Positions 24,911 through 35,023 of a stretch of 64,000 nucleotides of DNA are shown here, in pieces; within the stretch, counting starts at the first letter, position 1; each line of letters opens with the position of its first letter. Under the pieces are notes generated by a model, which was not told the origin of the DNA, did not search any database, and saw only the letters and a list, made by a program, of their open reading frames with translations. The position numbers and the translations under genes were made by a program. The stretch is from Telmatospirillum sp. (lineage in GTDB: Bacteria; Pseudomonadota; Alphaproteobacteria; Rhodospirillales; Magnetospirillaceae): NCBI GenBank assembly GCA_031291415.1, contig JARLJB010000076.1:1-64000 (forward strand). The letters are read 5' to 3'.

Positions 24911-25297
24911 ATGATCATTGCCTGCACAGCGCCCGGTTCACGGCAAATCGTCGCCAGCAACGGCCGGTTCAGTCTGGCCGCGGATACGATGCCTCCCAAA
25001 GGCAGCGGTGACGGATTCCGGCCGCACGAACTGCTTGAGGCGGCGTTGGCGAGTTGCATGGCCTTGACGGCACGTCAGGTTGCCGACGATCGCGGTCTGC
25101 CGCTTGAGAGTATCGAAGTGAATGTTTCTCTCGATCGGACGAAAGACGAGACTCCGGTCTTCCGGACGAACGTGACGCTGACCGGACCGCTCGCCGACGA
25201 AGACCGAGCCTTGCTGCTGGCCGCGCTCAAACGCTGCCCGGTCCGCAAGACCCTGGCGAAGACCTTGGTATTCGATGAGGTCGACGCCGAGCAATGA
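24911..25297 (+). CDS. OsmC-family protein
   Basis: A 128-residue OsmC/Ohr-type protein. The two conserved peroxidatic-type cysteines are present: Cys49 in ALASCMALTARQVAD and Cys109 in LKRCPVRKTL, with the VNVSLDRTKD strand between. This family reduces organic hydroperoxides or binds related ligands in the cytoplasm. Length is slightly short compared with OsmC/Ohr (about 140). No OhrR-like regulator adjoins it. The ATG lies in an isolated position with about 290 nt upstream. Confidence 0.88.
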   Translation: MIIACTAPGSRQIVASNGRFSLAADTMPPKGSGDGFRPHELLEAALASCMALTARQVADDRGLPLESIEVNVSLDRTKDETPVFRTNVTLTGPLADEDRALLLAALKRCPVRKTLAKTLVFDEVDAEQ

Positions 25298-25552
25298 GTG
25301 AAATTCCAGGAGTCGTCCCCATCTCCAGCCAACCGCAGTGAGCAGCGCTCAGTGCGAGTTGGCCTAGGTTCGACAACGCCGTAATAGTCCTATTGGATTT
25401 TTACTTATTTGGATATTCTACCTTAAGGAGAAGAGTCTCTCATTCATCCTTGCGATGGCTTGGGAGCGGGAAGACCGGTTGTCATCGATCGCCGGCCTGC
25501 AAGGGTCGGCATCGATGGTGGTGATCTTGTTCTTTACGAGGGGAGAAGCCAA

Positions 25553-27250
25553 ATGGGGCGCTGGTTTTCCAACTTGCGCATCGCCGGTAAAATCGTGATT
25601 CCTTCTGCGCTGCTGGCCCTCATGGTGCTGGTCGTCTGTTGGCAGTCCCTGGGAGGGCTGTACCACTTTCAGGCGAGAACCTCGGAAATGGTCGATGCGG
25701 ACATGGTGCAACTCGTTTCCGGACAGAAGGTTGCGTACGACCTCAATACGGTGACTACCGACGACCGCAATATTCTTTTGGCGCGCAACCAGGAAGAAAG
25801 GAAGTCGGCAGAAAAAATCTATCGTGACGATTTGTCCCTTGTTCGAAAAGACATCACCGATTTCATTGGCGTCGAAGATGACCAGACCCACATCGCAAAA
25901 GCCAAACAGGTTCTGGGTCTGCTCGACAAATTCGAGGCGACGGAAAACAACGCTTTTCGTTTAGACCAGGACGGCAACAGGGACGACGCCATTGCCGTTA
26001 TTACAGGTGAGGCAGCAAAGATCTACAACGAAGCGTCTGACATTTTCGTGAATGATGTCAACAAGGACAATCACGACTCATTGTCGAACAAAAAGGTGCA
26101 GATGGCCGATGAGGCGTCGTCCATTTTCTGGCGCGTTCTGGGGGAAGCGATTCTCGGTTCCGTCTTCGGATTTGGCATTCTCGCCTGGGGAACGGGCGTT
26201 GAGGTGATTCGCCCTTTGACCGCCTTGCACAAAGCCATGGAGAGGTTGGCTGAAAACGATCTGACCACGGACATAACCGGGACAGATCGTCGTGACGAGA
26301 TCGGCCGAATGGCGATTTCCGTTGAAGTGTTCAAGCGGAACGCCATCGAACGACGGAACCTCGAGGCGGCCAAGATAGCCGAGCAGGCCGCTCGCGAACA
26401 ACGGGGACAAAAGGTCTCTAAACTGACGGCCGATTTCGATCGTTCCGTCTCTTCAGTCCTCGACGTGGTATCGGGCGCCGTCACCGAACTGGAAGCGACC
26501 GCACAGACAATGTCGTCCGCCGCGGAAGAAACCAATCGGCAGGCCAATACGGTCGCTTCGGCCAGCGAAGACGCCTCCGCCAGCGTGCAGGCCGTGGCCA
26601 GCGCGGCGGACGAACTATCTTCGTCCATCCAGGAAATTGGCCGTCAGGTAGAACAATCCAGCCGAATTTCGGCAGCCGCGTCCGAGGAGGCCAGCCGGAC
26701 CAACGCGACAGTAAAGGGGTTGGCCGAAAGTTCGGCGCGCATCGGCGAGGTGGTCAATCTGATCAACGATATCGCCAGTCAAACCAATTTGCTGGCTTTG
26801 AACGCCACCATCGAAGCGGCACGGGCCGGCGACGCCGGAAAAGGCTTCGCCGTGGTCGCCAATGAGGTGAAAAGCCTGGCCAATCAAACTGGGCGGGCGA
26901 CAGAAGAAATCGGCACGCAGATCAATGCCGTGCAATCGGCCACACGGGAAGCTGTCGCGGCGATCGGCGGTATCGTTGGGCGGATCGAGGAAATCAATCA
27001 GATCGCCGCCGCGATCGCCTCAGCGGTCGAGGAACAATCGTCGGCGACCGCGGAAATCGCGCGGAGTGTTCAACAGGCAGCGGCCGGCACCGAACAAGTG
27101 ATGGAGCACATCGGCGACGTGACAAAAGTGGCGGCGGAAACGGGAGCCGCGGCCGGCTCCGTGCTGTCGTCGGCCCGTTCGCTATCAGGGCAGGCGGGCG
27201 ACCTCAAAGGTGTCGTCAGCCAGTTTCTGCAAGGGGTGAGGACTGCGTAG
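25553..27250 (+). CDS. Methyl-accepting chemotaxis protein (transmembrane)
   Basis: A 565-residue chemoreceptor. The first membrane helix is at about 13-32 ([17 protein letters not shown]), followed by a helical periplasmic sensing domain to about 190, a second helix (about 190-212), HAMP (about 212-270) and the signalling domain. The tip is [20 protein letters not shown] and the tail [11 protein letters not shown]. The start at 25553 is selected by GGGGAGAAG; the upstream frame is open but intergenic. It converges with the FIST-chemoreceptor gene, 17 nt apart, and its sensing domain differs from the tandem paralogues further right. Confidence 0.95.
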   Translation: MGRWFSNLRIAGKIVIPSALLALMVLVVCWQSLGGLYHFQARTSEMVDADMVQLVSGQKVAYDLNTVTTDDRNILLARNQEERKSAEKIYRDDLSLVRKDITDFIGVEDDQTHIAKAKQVLGLLDKFEATENNAFRLDQDGNRDDAIAVITGEAAKIYNEASDIFVNDVNKDNHDSLSNKKVQMADEASSIFWRVLGEAILGSVFGFGILAWGTGVEVIRPLTALHKAMERLAENDLTTDITGTDRRDEIGRMAISVEVFKRNAIERRNLEAAKIAEQAAREQRGQKVSKLTADFDRSVSSVLDVVSGAVTELEATAQTMSSAAEETNRQANTVASASEDASASVQAVASAADELSSSIQEIGRQVEQSSRISAAASEEASRTNATVKGLAESSARIGEVVNLINDIASQTNLLALNATIEAARAGDAGKGFAVVANEVKSLANQTGRATEEIGTQINAVQSATREAVAAIGGIVGRIEEINQIAAAIASAVEEQSSATAEIARSVQQAAAGTEQVMEHIGDVTKVAAETGAAAGSVLSSARSLSGQAGDLKGVVSQFLQGVRTA

Positions 27251-27267
27251 ATGTCCGCACCCCTATT

Positions 27268-29229
27268 TCATTCGATGTGTTTGAGGATCGCCACATCCTC
27301 TTCCAGATCGATCATCGTTTCGCGCTGTCGGGTTACTGTTTGTCCGAGAGACGTCAGAGTGTCCTGAACGGCAACGGTGTTGGCGACCATGGCCTCGACC
27401 TGGCCAACCATTTCCTGGTAACGGCCCAGGACTTCGGAGAACCTTCGTTGAGCGTTGTCAATATTGCCGCCCAGCGAAGAGAGCCCATCTTCGATGCTGT
27501 TGATGGCGGTATGGGTACGGCCGAGCGACGACCGGGTGTCGTTGGCAAGTTTTTTGACCTCGTTGGCGACCACAGCAAAGCCCCGACCAGACTCGCCGGC
27601 CCGGGCGGCTTCGATGGTCGCATTCAAGGCCAGAAGATTGGTCTGGCCGGCAATGTTATCGATGATCTTGATGACGTCGCGCATACCGGTGGCGTGACGA
27701 TGGAGCGCGGAAAAGCCGTTGCTGAGGGCCTGAGCCTCGCCGGTGTCGCTGGCCACGGCGGCATTGGCGGCGATTCCACGGCGCATGTTCTCCAACCGCG
27801 AATGGATATCGGACATCCGCTCGATGACGGTATCGAATTCCCGGGTCAGAGCCGCGCTGGTGCTCAATTGTTCGGTCAGCCGGCCGATCACCATCGAGCG
27901 AATCCGGTTGAGAATTTCGACGCGGTTGAGGCGACAATGCGTGAAATATTCGACAAATCGGGCGTAATAGATTGGAAAAGCGTCGACCAGATCGTCATGA
28001 AAAGGTTCTGTCCCGGCATCGAAAAAGACAATGGCCGACAGCGTTTGATTGACGTTGATCCCGAACAATTCGCCGAATGTCGAGAACCCAGCAGTTGGAA
28101 CTGTCCACATTCCGGACAATTTATCGAGAACGTCTTCGTTGTTAAGGCGACGCAAGATACAGTCGTTGAGCAATGCGGCGACGGGACGTGGCTTTCCCCG
28201 TAGAAAATCGTCGATGTCGCGACGGGTCTGCTGGGCGAAGTCGGTTGCCTCCAGCAAAAGCAATTCATCTCCGGCGTTGACGTCGCAGAAAAAGGAAATG
28301 GTCCCTTTGTCGGTGTCTATGGCGGCCACCGAGCGAACGAAAAGTTCATTACCCAGTTCGATGCCGAAGGTCTTCCCGGCCAGTTTCGCCGCCAATCCGG
28401 AAGGCGTCGTCCCAAGCACCTTGGCGACGGCGTCGACAGCCCGGACCGGCCGGCCGGTGGTGGTATCGAACACGGCGGAGATGGTTCGCAGATAGGGGTT
28501 GGCGTCGATGATCAGGAAAGAATGGGAGGTTTTTCGGAAGTTTTGACTCTTAAGCGCTCCATAACGCTTGCCTTCCGCCAATTTGATGAAGGCGATGACG
28601 GCGTGGTTTTCAAAGACCCGTTCGCCATTGAAGATATAGGTATTCTTGAAATCAAGCTTGCCGCCGGCCGAACCGCCGATGAAAAGACAAGGGAAGTGGG
28701 CCGATCGGTAAACTGCTTCCATCAGTGTGTTTTCGCAGGCAGACAAACCATCGACGATGGTCAAGGCAAGGCAGTCCCGGGCTTCCAGGCGGAATGGCAG
28801 ACGAATCTGGTCGAGGGACCGGACGATGCGTTCGACGCGTTCGCGGTGGGACAACGTCGGCGAACCCTTGCGAATATCCTCATTGTGGAGCGGGACGGCA
28901 TGAATGCTGGCCTGGGAGATCAAATCTGGCGAGAAAATCTGAATGACGACGGTCGACCAGCTTTGACCAGTTGGCTTGTATAACTTTTGGTTCGCCAGAG
29001 AGCAAAGTTCGCCTGCTGTCGAGACGGCCAGAATCGGGGTCGCTGCAGCAACCTTTCGCAACCGATCGGATACCGTGGCGAAATCGAGATGCGGCGACAC
29101 GAACGCGACCGCGAAAACCGACGCACGGCCGGAAAACATGAAGTCGGCGGCACCAAATCCGTTCAAGGTGCCATCGGTCTCGATTACTCTGACCAGCGGT
29201 TCCTGCTCAACGTGCGGTCCTGTCGTCAT
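27268..29229 (-). CDS. Soluble FIST-domain chemoreceptor
   Basis: A 653-residue protein with no membrane helix. The N-terminal FIST_N domain (about 40-240, including [14 protein letters not shown] and the FIGGSAGG segment) is followed by FIST_C (about 250-400) and a methyl-accepting signalling domain (about 440-650) whose tip is [24 protein letters not shown] domains are intracellular sensors proposed to bind small ligands such as amino acids. The signalling hairpin reads KGFAVV-like [16 protein letters not shown]. This would be a cytoplasmic receptor signalling inner-cell conditions to CheA. A CCCCATTTGGGG palindrome lies about 255 nt upstream. Confidence 0.92.
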   Translation of the reverse strand: MTTGPHVEQEPLVRVIETDGTLNGFGAADFMFSGRASVFAVAFVSPHLDFATVSDRLRKVAAATPILAVSTAGELCSLANQKLYKPTGQSWSTVVIQIFSPDLISQASIHAVPLHNEDIRKGSPTLSHRERVERIVRSLDQIRLPFRLEARDCLALTIVDGLSACENTLMEAVYRSAHFPCLFIGGSAGGKLDFKNTYIFNGERVFENHAVIAFIKLAEGKRYGALKSQNFRKTSHSFLIIDANPYLRTISAVFDTTTGRPVRAVDAVAKVLGTTPSGLAAKLAGKTFGIELGNELFVRSVAAIDTDKGTISFFCDVNAGDELLLLEATDFAQQTRRDIDDFLRGKPRPVAALLNDCILRRLNNEDVLDKLSGMWTVPTAGFSTFGELFGINVNQTLSAIVFFDAGTEPFHDDLVDAFPIYYARFVEYFTHCRLNRVEILNRIRSMVIGRLTEQLSTSAALTREFDTVIERMSDIHSRLENMRRGIAANAAVASDTGEAQALSNGFSALHRHATGMRDVIKIIDNIAGQTNLLALNATIEAARAGESGRGFAVVANEVKKLANDTRSSLGRTHTAINSIEDGLSSLGGNIDNAQRRFSEVLGRYQEMVGQVEAMVANTVAVQDTLTSLGQTVTRQRETMIDLEEDVAILKHIE

Positions 29230-29541
29230 GGCACAACCTCCCGGTTTATTGTTCTTGAATTGGCGACGCTATCACCGGGAAATTGAGGTTGTCTGTCAGC
29301 TTGCCGACGAGATTTTTCATAGCGATCAGCCAGCACGCATTTTTTATCGGCTTGATGTCTGGAGCGCATCGCAAATGTCCTGTCCGTTTGTGTTACGCCG
29401 ACGATCTATGGTTTTTATACGGTAACAGATATGATCTTGTTAGTTGTGTATTTGAAATAGGCAATGTCGGCCGAACAGGTAATCCCCATTTGGGGACGAT
29501 GTTTTGACCTGTTGCCGTTGATGTGGCGGGAGCCGAGACGG
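29230..29541. other. Intergenic region with regulatory palindrome
   Basis: A 312-nt gap between the FIST-chemoreceptor start and the 3' end of the FUSC gene. The middle is AT-rich (around 29405-29460). It contains the palindrome at 29484-29495 and presumably the FIST-receptor promoter. No gene seen. Confidence 0.55.
29484..29495. promoter_or_regulatory. CCCCA-TT-TGGGG palindrome, copy 3
   Basis: A perfect copy, with the same flanking TCCCC...GGGGA pattern. It lies about 255 nt upstream of the FIST-chemoreceptor start. Its distance suggests either a long leader or an upstream activator site. Confidence 0.45.
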
Positions 29542-31695
29542 TCAGAGTTGACGTGCGTCTTTGGGGGAGGAAACCGTCCAGGGTTGACTGGCTATTTGAC
29601 GCAGCGTCCAGGCCGCATGGCGCACTTCGGCGCAACGCAGGGCAAGCACTTCATCGGCTTCCGTACCGGCCTCGATCGTCGGTTCCGGGGCGGTGGCCAG
29701 GTACTCGGGAAGGGGAAGGGAAGGATCGAGAAGCGACAGAACATCCCGCCTTGTGGCATCGAGAAGACTCTCGCTGGTTCGCGGGTCGAGATCCTTGCCG
29801 CGATTGCGAATGATCAGGCGGACGGTGACGATTTGCGCGGCCGTCGCATAGGACGCCGCCAGCAGGCGGCCATATTCCGGCCACAGGGCGCGGACATGTT
29901 CGGGTTCGCCCTTCATCCGGGCAGCCGACTCGCTCAAGGCCGCCAGCGATTCGATCAAGGTCTTGCGGGCCAGGCGATAGGACTGCTGCGCAATGTTCCA
30001 ACGCAGGCATCTGTCGGCGTAGATCGTCGTGCCACGAAGCAGGCCGGTAACGAGTTGCTGCGCGTCCTGGTGCTCCCAGCGAGGCAGAATGCGGCTGAAC
30101 AGATAGGCGATCGATATTCCGATGACGGTGTCGAACAGGCGGGCGAGAACCGGCGGCGCCTCGACGGGATCAAGAAGATGCAGCGACAATAACGCCATCA
30201 CGCAAGCGGCAATCGACGTGATGCGGTAATGCACCCGTCCAAAGGCATGAGCGGTTCCGACCGCCACCAGCATGATTCCCAGCAGGACCGTCGGCGGGGC
30301 GACCCAAAGCAACATGCCGGCGATCACGCAGCCGATCAGAGTGCCGGCCATGCGGTCGTTGCGTCGCTGGCGCGTGACGCTGTAACTGGCCCGCAGGATC
30401 ACCGCGATGGTCAGTAAAATCCAGTTGCCATGGCTTAACGCTGGAATCAGGGCGATCAGCGCGTAACCGGTACCGAGCGACAGCCCGAGACGGATGGCAT
30501 GTCGAAAGACCGGCGAGGAGTGGTGCATGTGGCCGCGCAGAATGGAGAGCGATCGCGATTGCGGCGGAACGAAGGCATCAAGGTCGACATCTTCGAGAAT
30601 CTCCTCGGCGGCGGCGCGGCGGTCCAGGACCGCCGGCAGGCGCTGCAGATGTCTGGTCGCCCAATTGAAGCGCGACCGCGTCATGCGACCGGCCCGGATC
30701 AACCTTCGATCGGCGGCGGGTTGCGATGCCAACCGGGATGCCTCCGCGGCAATGCCCTCGAGCGCTTCTTGACGATCGGGCAGGTGCAGGTGGTGCTGTC
30801 CAGTCAAGAGATCAAGAGCCAACCGTTCGAGATCGCCGGCCATCAATCGAGCCAGTCCGGCGATTCTCTGGGCGAGCGGCGAAGACGCTTCGACGAGGCG
30901 TGCCGGCGCACGATCGGCGTTGGCCGAAACCAGCGCATCGAGTGTATCGAGAAGCACGACCAGGGCGGCGGCCAATGACAAAGTGACGTCGCGGCGCCGG
31001 CCACTGAAAACCAGGCTGCGGGCCGTCTGGAGATGGTCGGAAAGAGCGGCCTGCTGCTCGATGACACGAACATAGACCGACGCCCGGTCGATCTCGGTCT
31101 CGTAGAGATTGGCGACGACGCGGAGATATGCGGCAAATTCCCGAAGACATTCGCCAACTGCCAGGCGCCGCCCGCTGGCATCGACAAGGTGCGTAACTGC
31201 CAGGGCCACGAAGACATATGCCAAGCCGCCGCCGGCGAAGAGCGCTTCGTAACGCAAGGCCTCGTTGAAACCGTCGATTGGTGTGCCGAGAGTGAAAACG
31301 ATAGCTAACATGGTCAGAATGGAGAGCGGAATTGCCCAGCGTCCCCAACCGAGAAGCATGCCGGCGACGATGCCGAAAAAGACCACGGTCAGCCCTTCCA
31401 ACCAGGGCATGTCGATCGCCAGCGCTGCCGGAAAGGACGCGCAAACCGCTAATCCCCAGGCGATGGGCAATGTGGCGGCTTTCAGGGGGAGCGGATTGGG
31501 TTGGTCTCCGATACTGACGCAGATGGCGCCAGACCCAGCCACCATACCAGCGGTAAAACCGAAGCAGGCCGAGGCGACGACGGCGACCGCGCCCACTCCC
31601 GCGGCCACGGAAAATCCACTGAGAATATGCTGGCCAAACATAAATTTGAGAAGGCGAGGGGAGAGTACGCCGTTGGCATAACCGCTAAATGGCAT
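29542..31695 (-). CDS. FUSC-family membrane transporter (aromatic acid exporter type)
   Basis: A 717-residue inner-membrane protein of the FUSC (fusaric acid resistance-like) family. Two hydrophobic bundles are seen: an N-terminal half (about 20-170, with SGFSVAAGVGAVAVVASA) and a second bundle in the middle (about 365-500), separated by a long cytoplasmic helical region, and a soluble C-terminal domain. These proteins export aromatic or phenolic compounds. I take the ATG at 31695, which overlaps the upstream GGDEF gene by 11 nt; the longer frame is a shadow of that gene. The ribosome-binding site is weak, consistent with coupling to the upstream gene. Confidence 0.88.
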   Translation of the reverse strand: MPFSGYANGVLSPRLLKFMFGQHILSGFSVAAGVGAVAVVASACFGFTAGMVAGSGAICVSIGDQPNPLPLKAATLPIAWGLAVCASFPAALAIDMPWLEGLTVVFFGIVAGMLLGWGRWAIPLSILTMLAIVFTLGTPIDGFNEALRYEALFAGGGLAYVFVALAVTHLVDASGRRLAVGECLREFAAYLRVVANLYETEIDRASVYVRVIEQQAALSDHLQTARSLVFSGRRRDVTLSLAAALVVLLDTLDALVSANADRAPARLVEASSPLAQRIAGLARLMAGDLERLALDLLTGQHHLHLPDRQEALEGIAAEASRLASQPAADRRLIRAGRMTRSRFNWATRHLQRLPAVLDRRAAAEEILEDVDLDAFVPPQSRSLSILRGHMHHSSPVFRHAIRLGLSLGTGYALIALIPALSHGNWILLTIAVILRASYSVTRQRRNDRMAGTLIGCVIAGMLLWVAPPTVLLGIMLVAVGTAHAFGRVHYRITSIAACVMALLSLHLLDPVEAPPVLARLFDTVIGISIAYLFSRILPRWEHQDAQQLVTGLLRGTTIYADRCLRWNIAQQSYRLARKTLIESLAALSESAARMKGEPEHVRALWPEYGRLLAASYATAAQIVTVRLIIRNRGKDLDPRTSESLLDATRRDVLSLLDPSLPLPEYLATAPEPTIEAGTEADEVLALRCAEVRHAAWTLRQIASQPWTVSSPKDARQL

Positions 31696-33265
31696 GGTGG
31701 GACTCGGGCTCCGGCTCCGGCGTAGATTCTTCGATCGCGACGCAGCGGTTGCGTCCGCTTTCCTTGGCTTGGTAGAGCGCCCTGTCGGCCCGTGCCAAAA
31801 GGCGCTCAAGCGAGATTTCCGTGTCAACGGTCCCCGTAACGCCGATGCTGACGCTGATGAAAAACGTGACATCTCCGACCCTGACCGGTGTCTGGGAGAC
31901 GTTCCGGCGGATACGTTCGGCCAGAATCTGAGCGTTGGCGATCGTGGTATCGGGCAGAAGGACTGAGAATTCTTCACCCCCCAGTCGGGCGGCAGTGTCC
32001 GACAACCGGAGCGACGTGTGCAAAACGCGGGAAAAATAGCGTAGGGCTTCGTCCCCGGCCGCATGCCCGAACCGGTCGTTGATCGACTTGAAATGATCAA
32101 GGTCGAGAGACAACACGGAAAGAACGGAGGGGTGCCGGGAAAGACGGGCAATCAAGATCTGACCATGGTTCCAGAAATTGCGACGATTCGACAGTCCGGT
32201 CAGGCTGTCGGTCAAAGCCATTTTTTCCAATTCGTTTCTGGTCTGCGACAACTCCGATATGCGAAAGATCAGATGGTGGGCGAGAAACAGGATCATCGCG
32301 GTCAACAGCGAGCCGATGCGAATGACGGCGGACAGGAAACCTCGCCATTGATTCAAAACGTCATCGACCGGTGTGGTCACGATGACGACCAGGGGGAAAT
32401 CCGCCAGACCAACGTAAGCGAGCAATTTGTCGCTTGGTCCAACGAGTGAATCGGTGATGTGGACGACGCCGCGTTGTGCCGCCGGCAGATACTTATTCCA
32501 GACCTCGCCGACGTTTAATGGTTTACCGATCAGGCGACTATCGGCCGGAGCGCGGGCCAGCAGATTTCCGTCCCATGAAAGCAGGGCGATGGAGCCGTTC
32601 GGCTTGGGACGGCCAGCCTCATAGAGCGCTTCAAGAGCATGCAGATTGATCGTCGCCGCGACGAGCGAAATGCCTCCGGGCGTGCCGGGCAACGGCGTCG
32701 ACATGGTCAGTGTCCATATACCGCTGATTGGGTCTATGTGCGGCATGCCGATGAAAAAACCACGTGTTGTTTGATCTCGCTGCGCTATGAAGTAGTCACG
32801 ATCCGAGACGCTGGCAAGCGCCGGCGCATCTGGTGTGTTGATTTGATAGCTTTCACCAGTGTCGGAGACCAGAGAGACGTCAATCTGATGATTGGAACTG
32901 CGTCGAAGTTCTTCTGCATATTGCTCGAGTTCCGAATCGCGACGTGGGTTGAGACCAAAATGCTGCTGGTAGCGGCTGCGGACCAGATTGAGGAACAGTT
33001 GAATCTTCGCGAGTTCGTTGCGGGTCTGTTCCTCGACCACGGCGGCCATCCGTTCGATGACCTCCTTCTCATTGGCGATCGATACCTTTCGTGCCTCGAG
33101 AAGCGCCGCGACGGCAATTGTCCAGATAACTGCGACCGAGAGTCCGGTTGCCCAGGCGACGATCCTGGCGGCCCGATATTCGCCCGGTCGATCGATCCTG
33201 CGGAGAAGTCCGAAAAACGTGTTGCGCCTGACGATGCTTGTCAGACGGGAGATGGCAAGCCGCAT
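31685..33265 (-). CDS. Membrane diguanylate cyclase (Cache-GGEEF)
   Basis: A 526-residue protein. A first helix (about 35-57), a periplasmic dCache-like sensor (about 60-310, with VSDTGESYQINTP and the SVSDRDYFIAQRD motif), a second helix (about 320-340) and a GGDEF domain. The catalytic motif is the active GGEEF variant (ARLGGEEF), with the inhibitory RxxD site RLSD five residues upstream. The sensor most likely binds a small external ligand. It overlaps the FUSC gene by 11 nt, so ligand sensing and aromatic export may be coexpressed. Upstream, 294 nt separate it from the HD-GYP gene. Confidence 0.92.
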   Translation of the reverse strand: MRLAISRLTSIVRRNTFFGLLRRIDRPGEYRAARIVAWATGLSVAVIWTIAVAALLEARKVSIANEKEVIERMAAVVEEQTRNELAKIQLFLNLVRSRYQQHFGLNPRRDSELEQYAEELRRSSNHQIDVSLVSDTGESYQINTPDAPALASVSDRDYFIAQRDQTTRGFFIGMPHIDPISGIWTLTMSTPLPGTPGGISLVAATINLHALEALYEAGRPKPNGSIALLSWDGNLLARAPADSRLIGKPLNVGEVWNKYLPAAQRGVVHITDSLVGPSDKLLAYVGLADFPLVVIVTTPVDDVLNQWRGFLSAVIRIGSLLTAMILFLAHHLIFRISELSQTRNELEKMALTDSLTGLSNRRNFWNHGQILIARLSRHPSVLSVLSLDLDHFKSINDRFGHAAGDEALRYFSRVLHTSLRLSDTAARLGGEEFSVLLPDTTIANAQILAERIRRNVSQTPVRVGDVTFFISVSIGVTGTVDTEISLERLLARADRALYQAKESGRNRCVAIEESTPEPEPESHHAI

Positions 33266-33559
33266 GATCCTTCCCGACGGTCGGTCGAAGGGGATATCGT
33301 TATTGGTTCCGCCGATCGCCTTTCAAGGACAGATATCGCCGATTTTACAGGCACAGCCGCCCCACCCAGCAAGACCTCGGCAGTAAATCAAATTACGAGT
33401 AGCATATGTTGTTATGAGGCCTTATCCAATAGTTGAAATCTCCGCTATCGACGCAACATCGCAAAATGGCGATTATGGCCCGCAAGCCACGGTTGTCTGG
33501 CCGATTCTCGATATCGGGATAATGAGCCGGGGATGGATAAGTGGATATCTATGGTTGCG

Positions 33560-34687
33560 TTACCGCGCTGCCGACTTCGGCAAGGTGTCGAGCAGGATTT
33601 CCCGAAAGCGAGCGACCAACTCCTGATCGATTTGGCTGCTCATCTCATCGGTCATGATCTTGAGGGCTTCTTGTACCCGATAGCGGGGCTTGTACATGCG
33701 CGGATCGGTCATCGCGGTGAAGATGTCAACGACGGCAGACATGCGGGCGAGTTCGTTGAGCTGATTGGCGGCGAGGCCCTGGGGGTAACCGCTTCCGTCG
33801 AGACGTTCATGATGTTGACCGGTAATGGTCAGGATGCCTTTGGGCATGTCGGTGGCCCCGCGTAAAAAGGACACACCGACGCCCACATGGTCTCTGATCA
33901 TCTGTTTTTCGTCATCGGTCAGATTTTCGGTCTTGTTGAGGACGGAATGACGAATGCCCAGTTTTCCCACGTCATGGAGCAAACCGCCGCAGGCCAGCAG
34001 GATTTGCTGCGGGCGCGGCAAACCGATGGAGTGACCGAAAAGTGCCAGCAACGTCGCGGCCCTTAACGAATGAACAAAAGTAACCTGATCGTGATCGTGA
34101 ACCCCTTCAAGGATTGCCGGGTAGACATTGGTGGTCACGGCATCGACGATCGAGGCGCAGCTTTCGGCGACCGCGCCATACTGAATCGGATAGGATTGGT
34201 CAAAGATGTCGGCGATGCTGCCGAAAAGGGTCAATGTATCCTGTAGCGCGCTGCAAGCCAGCGTCGGCAAGTCTTTCCAGGACTTTTCAACCCGCATGTT
34301 GATCTGCGCGGAGACAACGTTGAGCAAGGCGCTGCGCCGGTAGGGTTTGATGATGCAGTCGGTGGCTCCGGCCGAGAGGGCGGCCGCCAGGACGTCCGGG
34401 TCGCCGTTGTCCGAGATGAAGACAACCGGTGTTTGCCCCATCTCTCTTTCGAAACGCAGAGCCCGGATGAAATTTACACCACTCGAAGGGGGAACATATT
34501 CCCCGACCAAAACGAGACCGGGAGGCGAAACACCTAGGCCCATCAGGGCGTTGGTACTGTCACCATAGATATGCACGGAGTAATAGGCCTGCAGGGTCGC
34601 GGAAAGTTGTTCGCGATGTCGCACATTTCCATCGACGATTGCAACCAGATGCTTGTCAGGTATTTTTCCTTGCACGATCACAGGCAC
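33560..34687 (-). CDS. HD-GYP domain protein with degenerate receiver
   Basis: A 375-residue c-di-GMP phosphodiesterase-type protein. The N-terminal receiver-like domain (about 10-130) starts with LVAIVDGN, but the phosphoacceptor position reads LVGEYVPP, with Gly where Asp is expected, although the lysine (IIKPYRR) is kept. The C-terminal HD-GYP domain (about 170-370) has the HD of GLLHDVGKLGI and an intact HHERLDGSGYP motif, so hydrolysis of c-di-GMP is expected. The start is a GTG at 34687 with a weak ribosome-binding site, so the exact N-terminus is uncertain. Confidence 0.88.
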   Translation of the reverse strand: MPVIVQGKIPDKHLVAIVDGNVRHREQLSATLQAYYSVHIYGDSTNALMGLGVSPPGLVLVGEYVPPSSGVNFIRALRFEREMGQTPVVFISDNGDPDVLAAALSAGATDCIIKPYRRSALLNVVSAQINMRVEKSWKDLPTLACSALQDTLTLFGSIADIFDQSYPIQYGAVAESCASIVDAVTTNVYPAILEGVHDHDQVTFVHSLRAATLLALFGHSIGLPRPQQILLACGGLLHDVGKLGIRHSVLNKTENLTDDEKQMIRDHVGVGVSFLRGATDMPKGILTITGQHHERLDGSGYPQGLAANQLNELARMSAVVDIFTAMTDPRMYKPRYRVQEALKIMTDEMSSQIDQELVARFREILLDTLPKSAAR

Positions 34688-35023
34688 GCCGTAAACGGAA
34701 CTATCGTTAGCCCCGATCGCCGGACCGGCGGGCGGAGACTGGGAACTGAGGGAAGAAAGGTGACGTGGATGGTTGTCTTGGGCAAGTGTAATCGATCCTC
34801 AAGCGGGCAGAGCCCGCCTTGTTGAATATGGCGTCACCGAGAACAAAAACGCCTTGCACCGGAATGCGGCAATTTCCACCTCGAGAAAGGCTGGTGCGCC
34901 CTTTTCTGTCGAACATAGTACATTTTTTTTCGAGGGGGAACGGTCCGCGAAATTATGACGTCGCGACCCGTCGGAACAATCAGGATGCGGCGCAGCTGGC
35001 GAAGACACAAAATCGACCGATGG
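34688..35023. other. Intergenic region between HD-GYP and glycosyltransferase genes
   Basis: A 336-nt gap with no supported gene. A small 6-bp hairpin (GCGGGC / GCCCGC, 34803-34817) and a run of eight T near 34922-34929 are the only notable items. It should carry the HD-GYP promoter. Confidence 0.5.
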
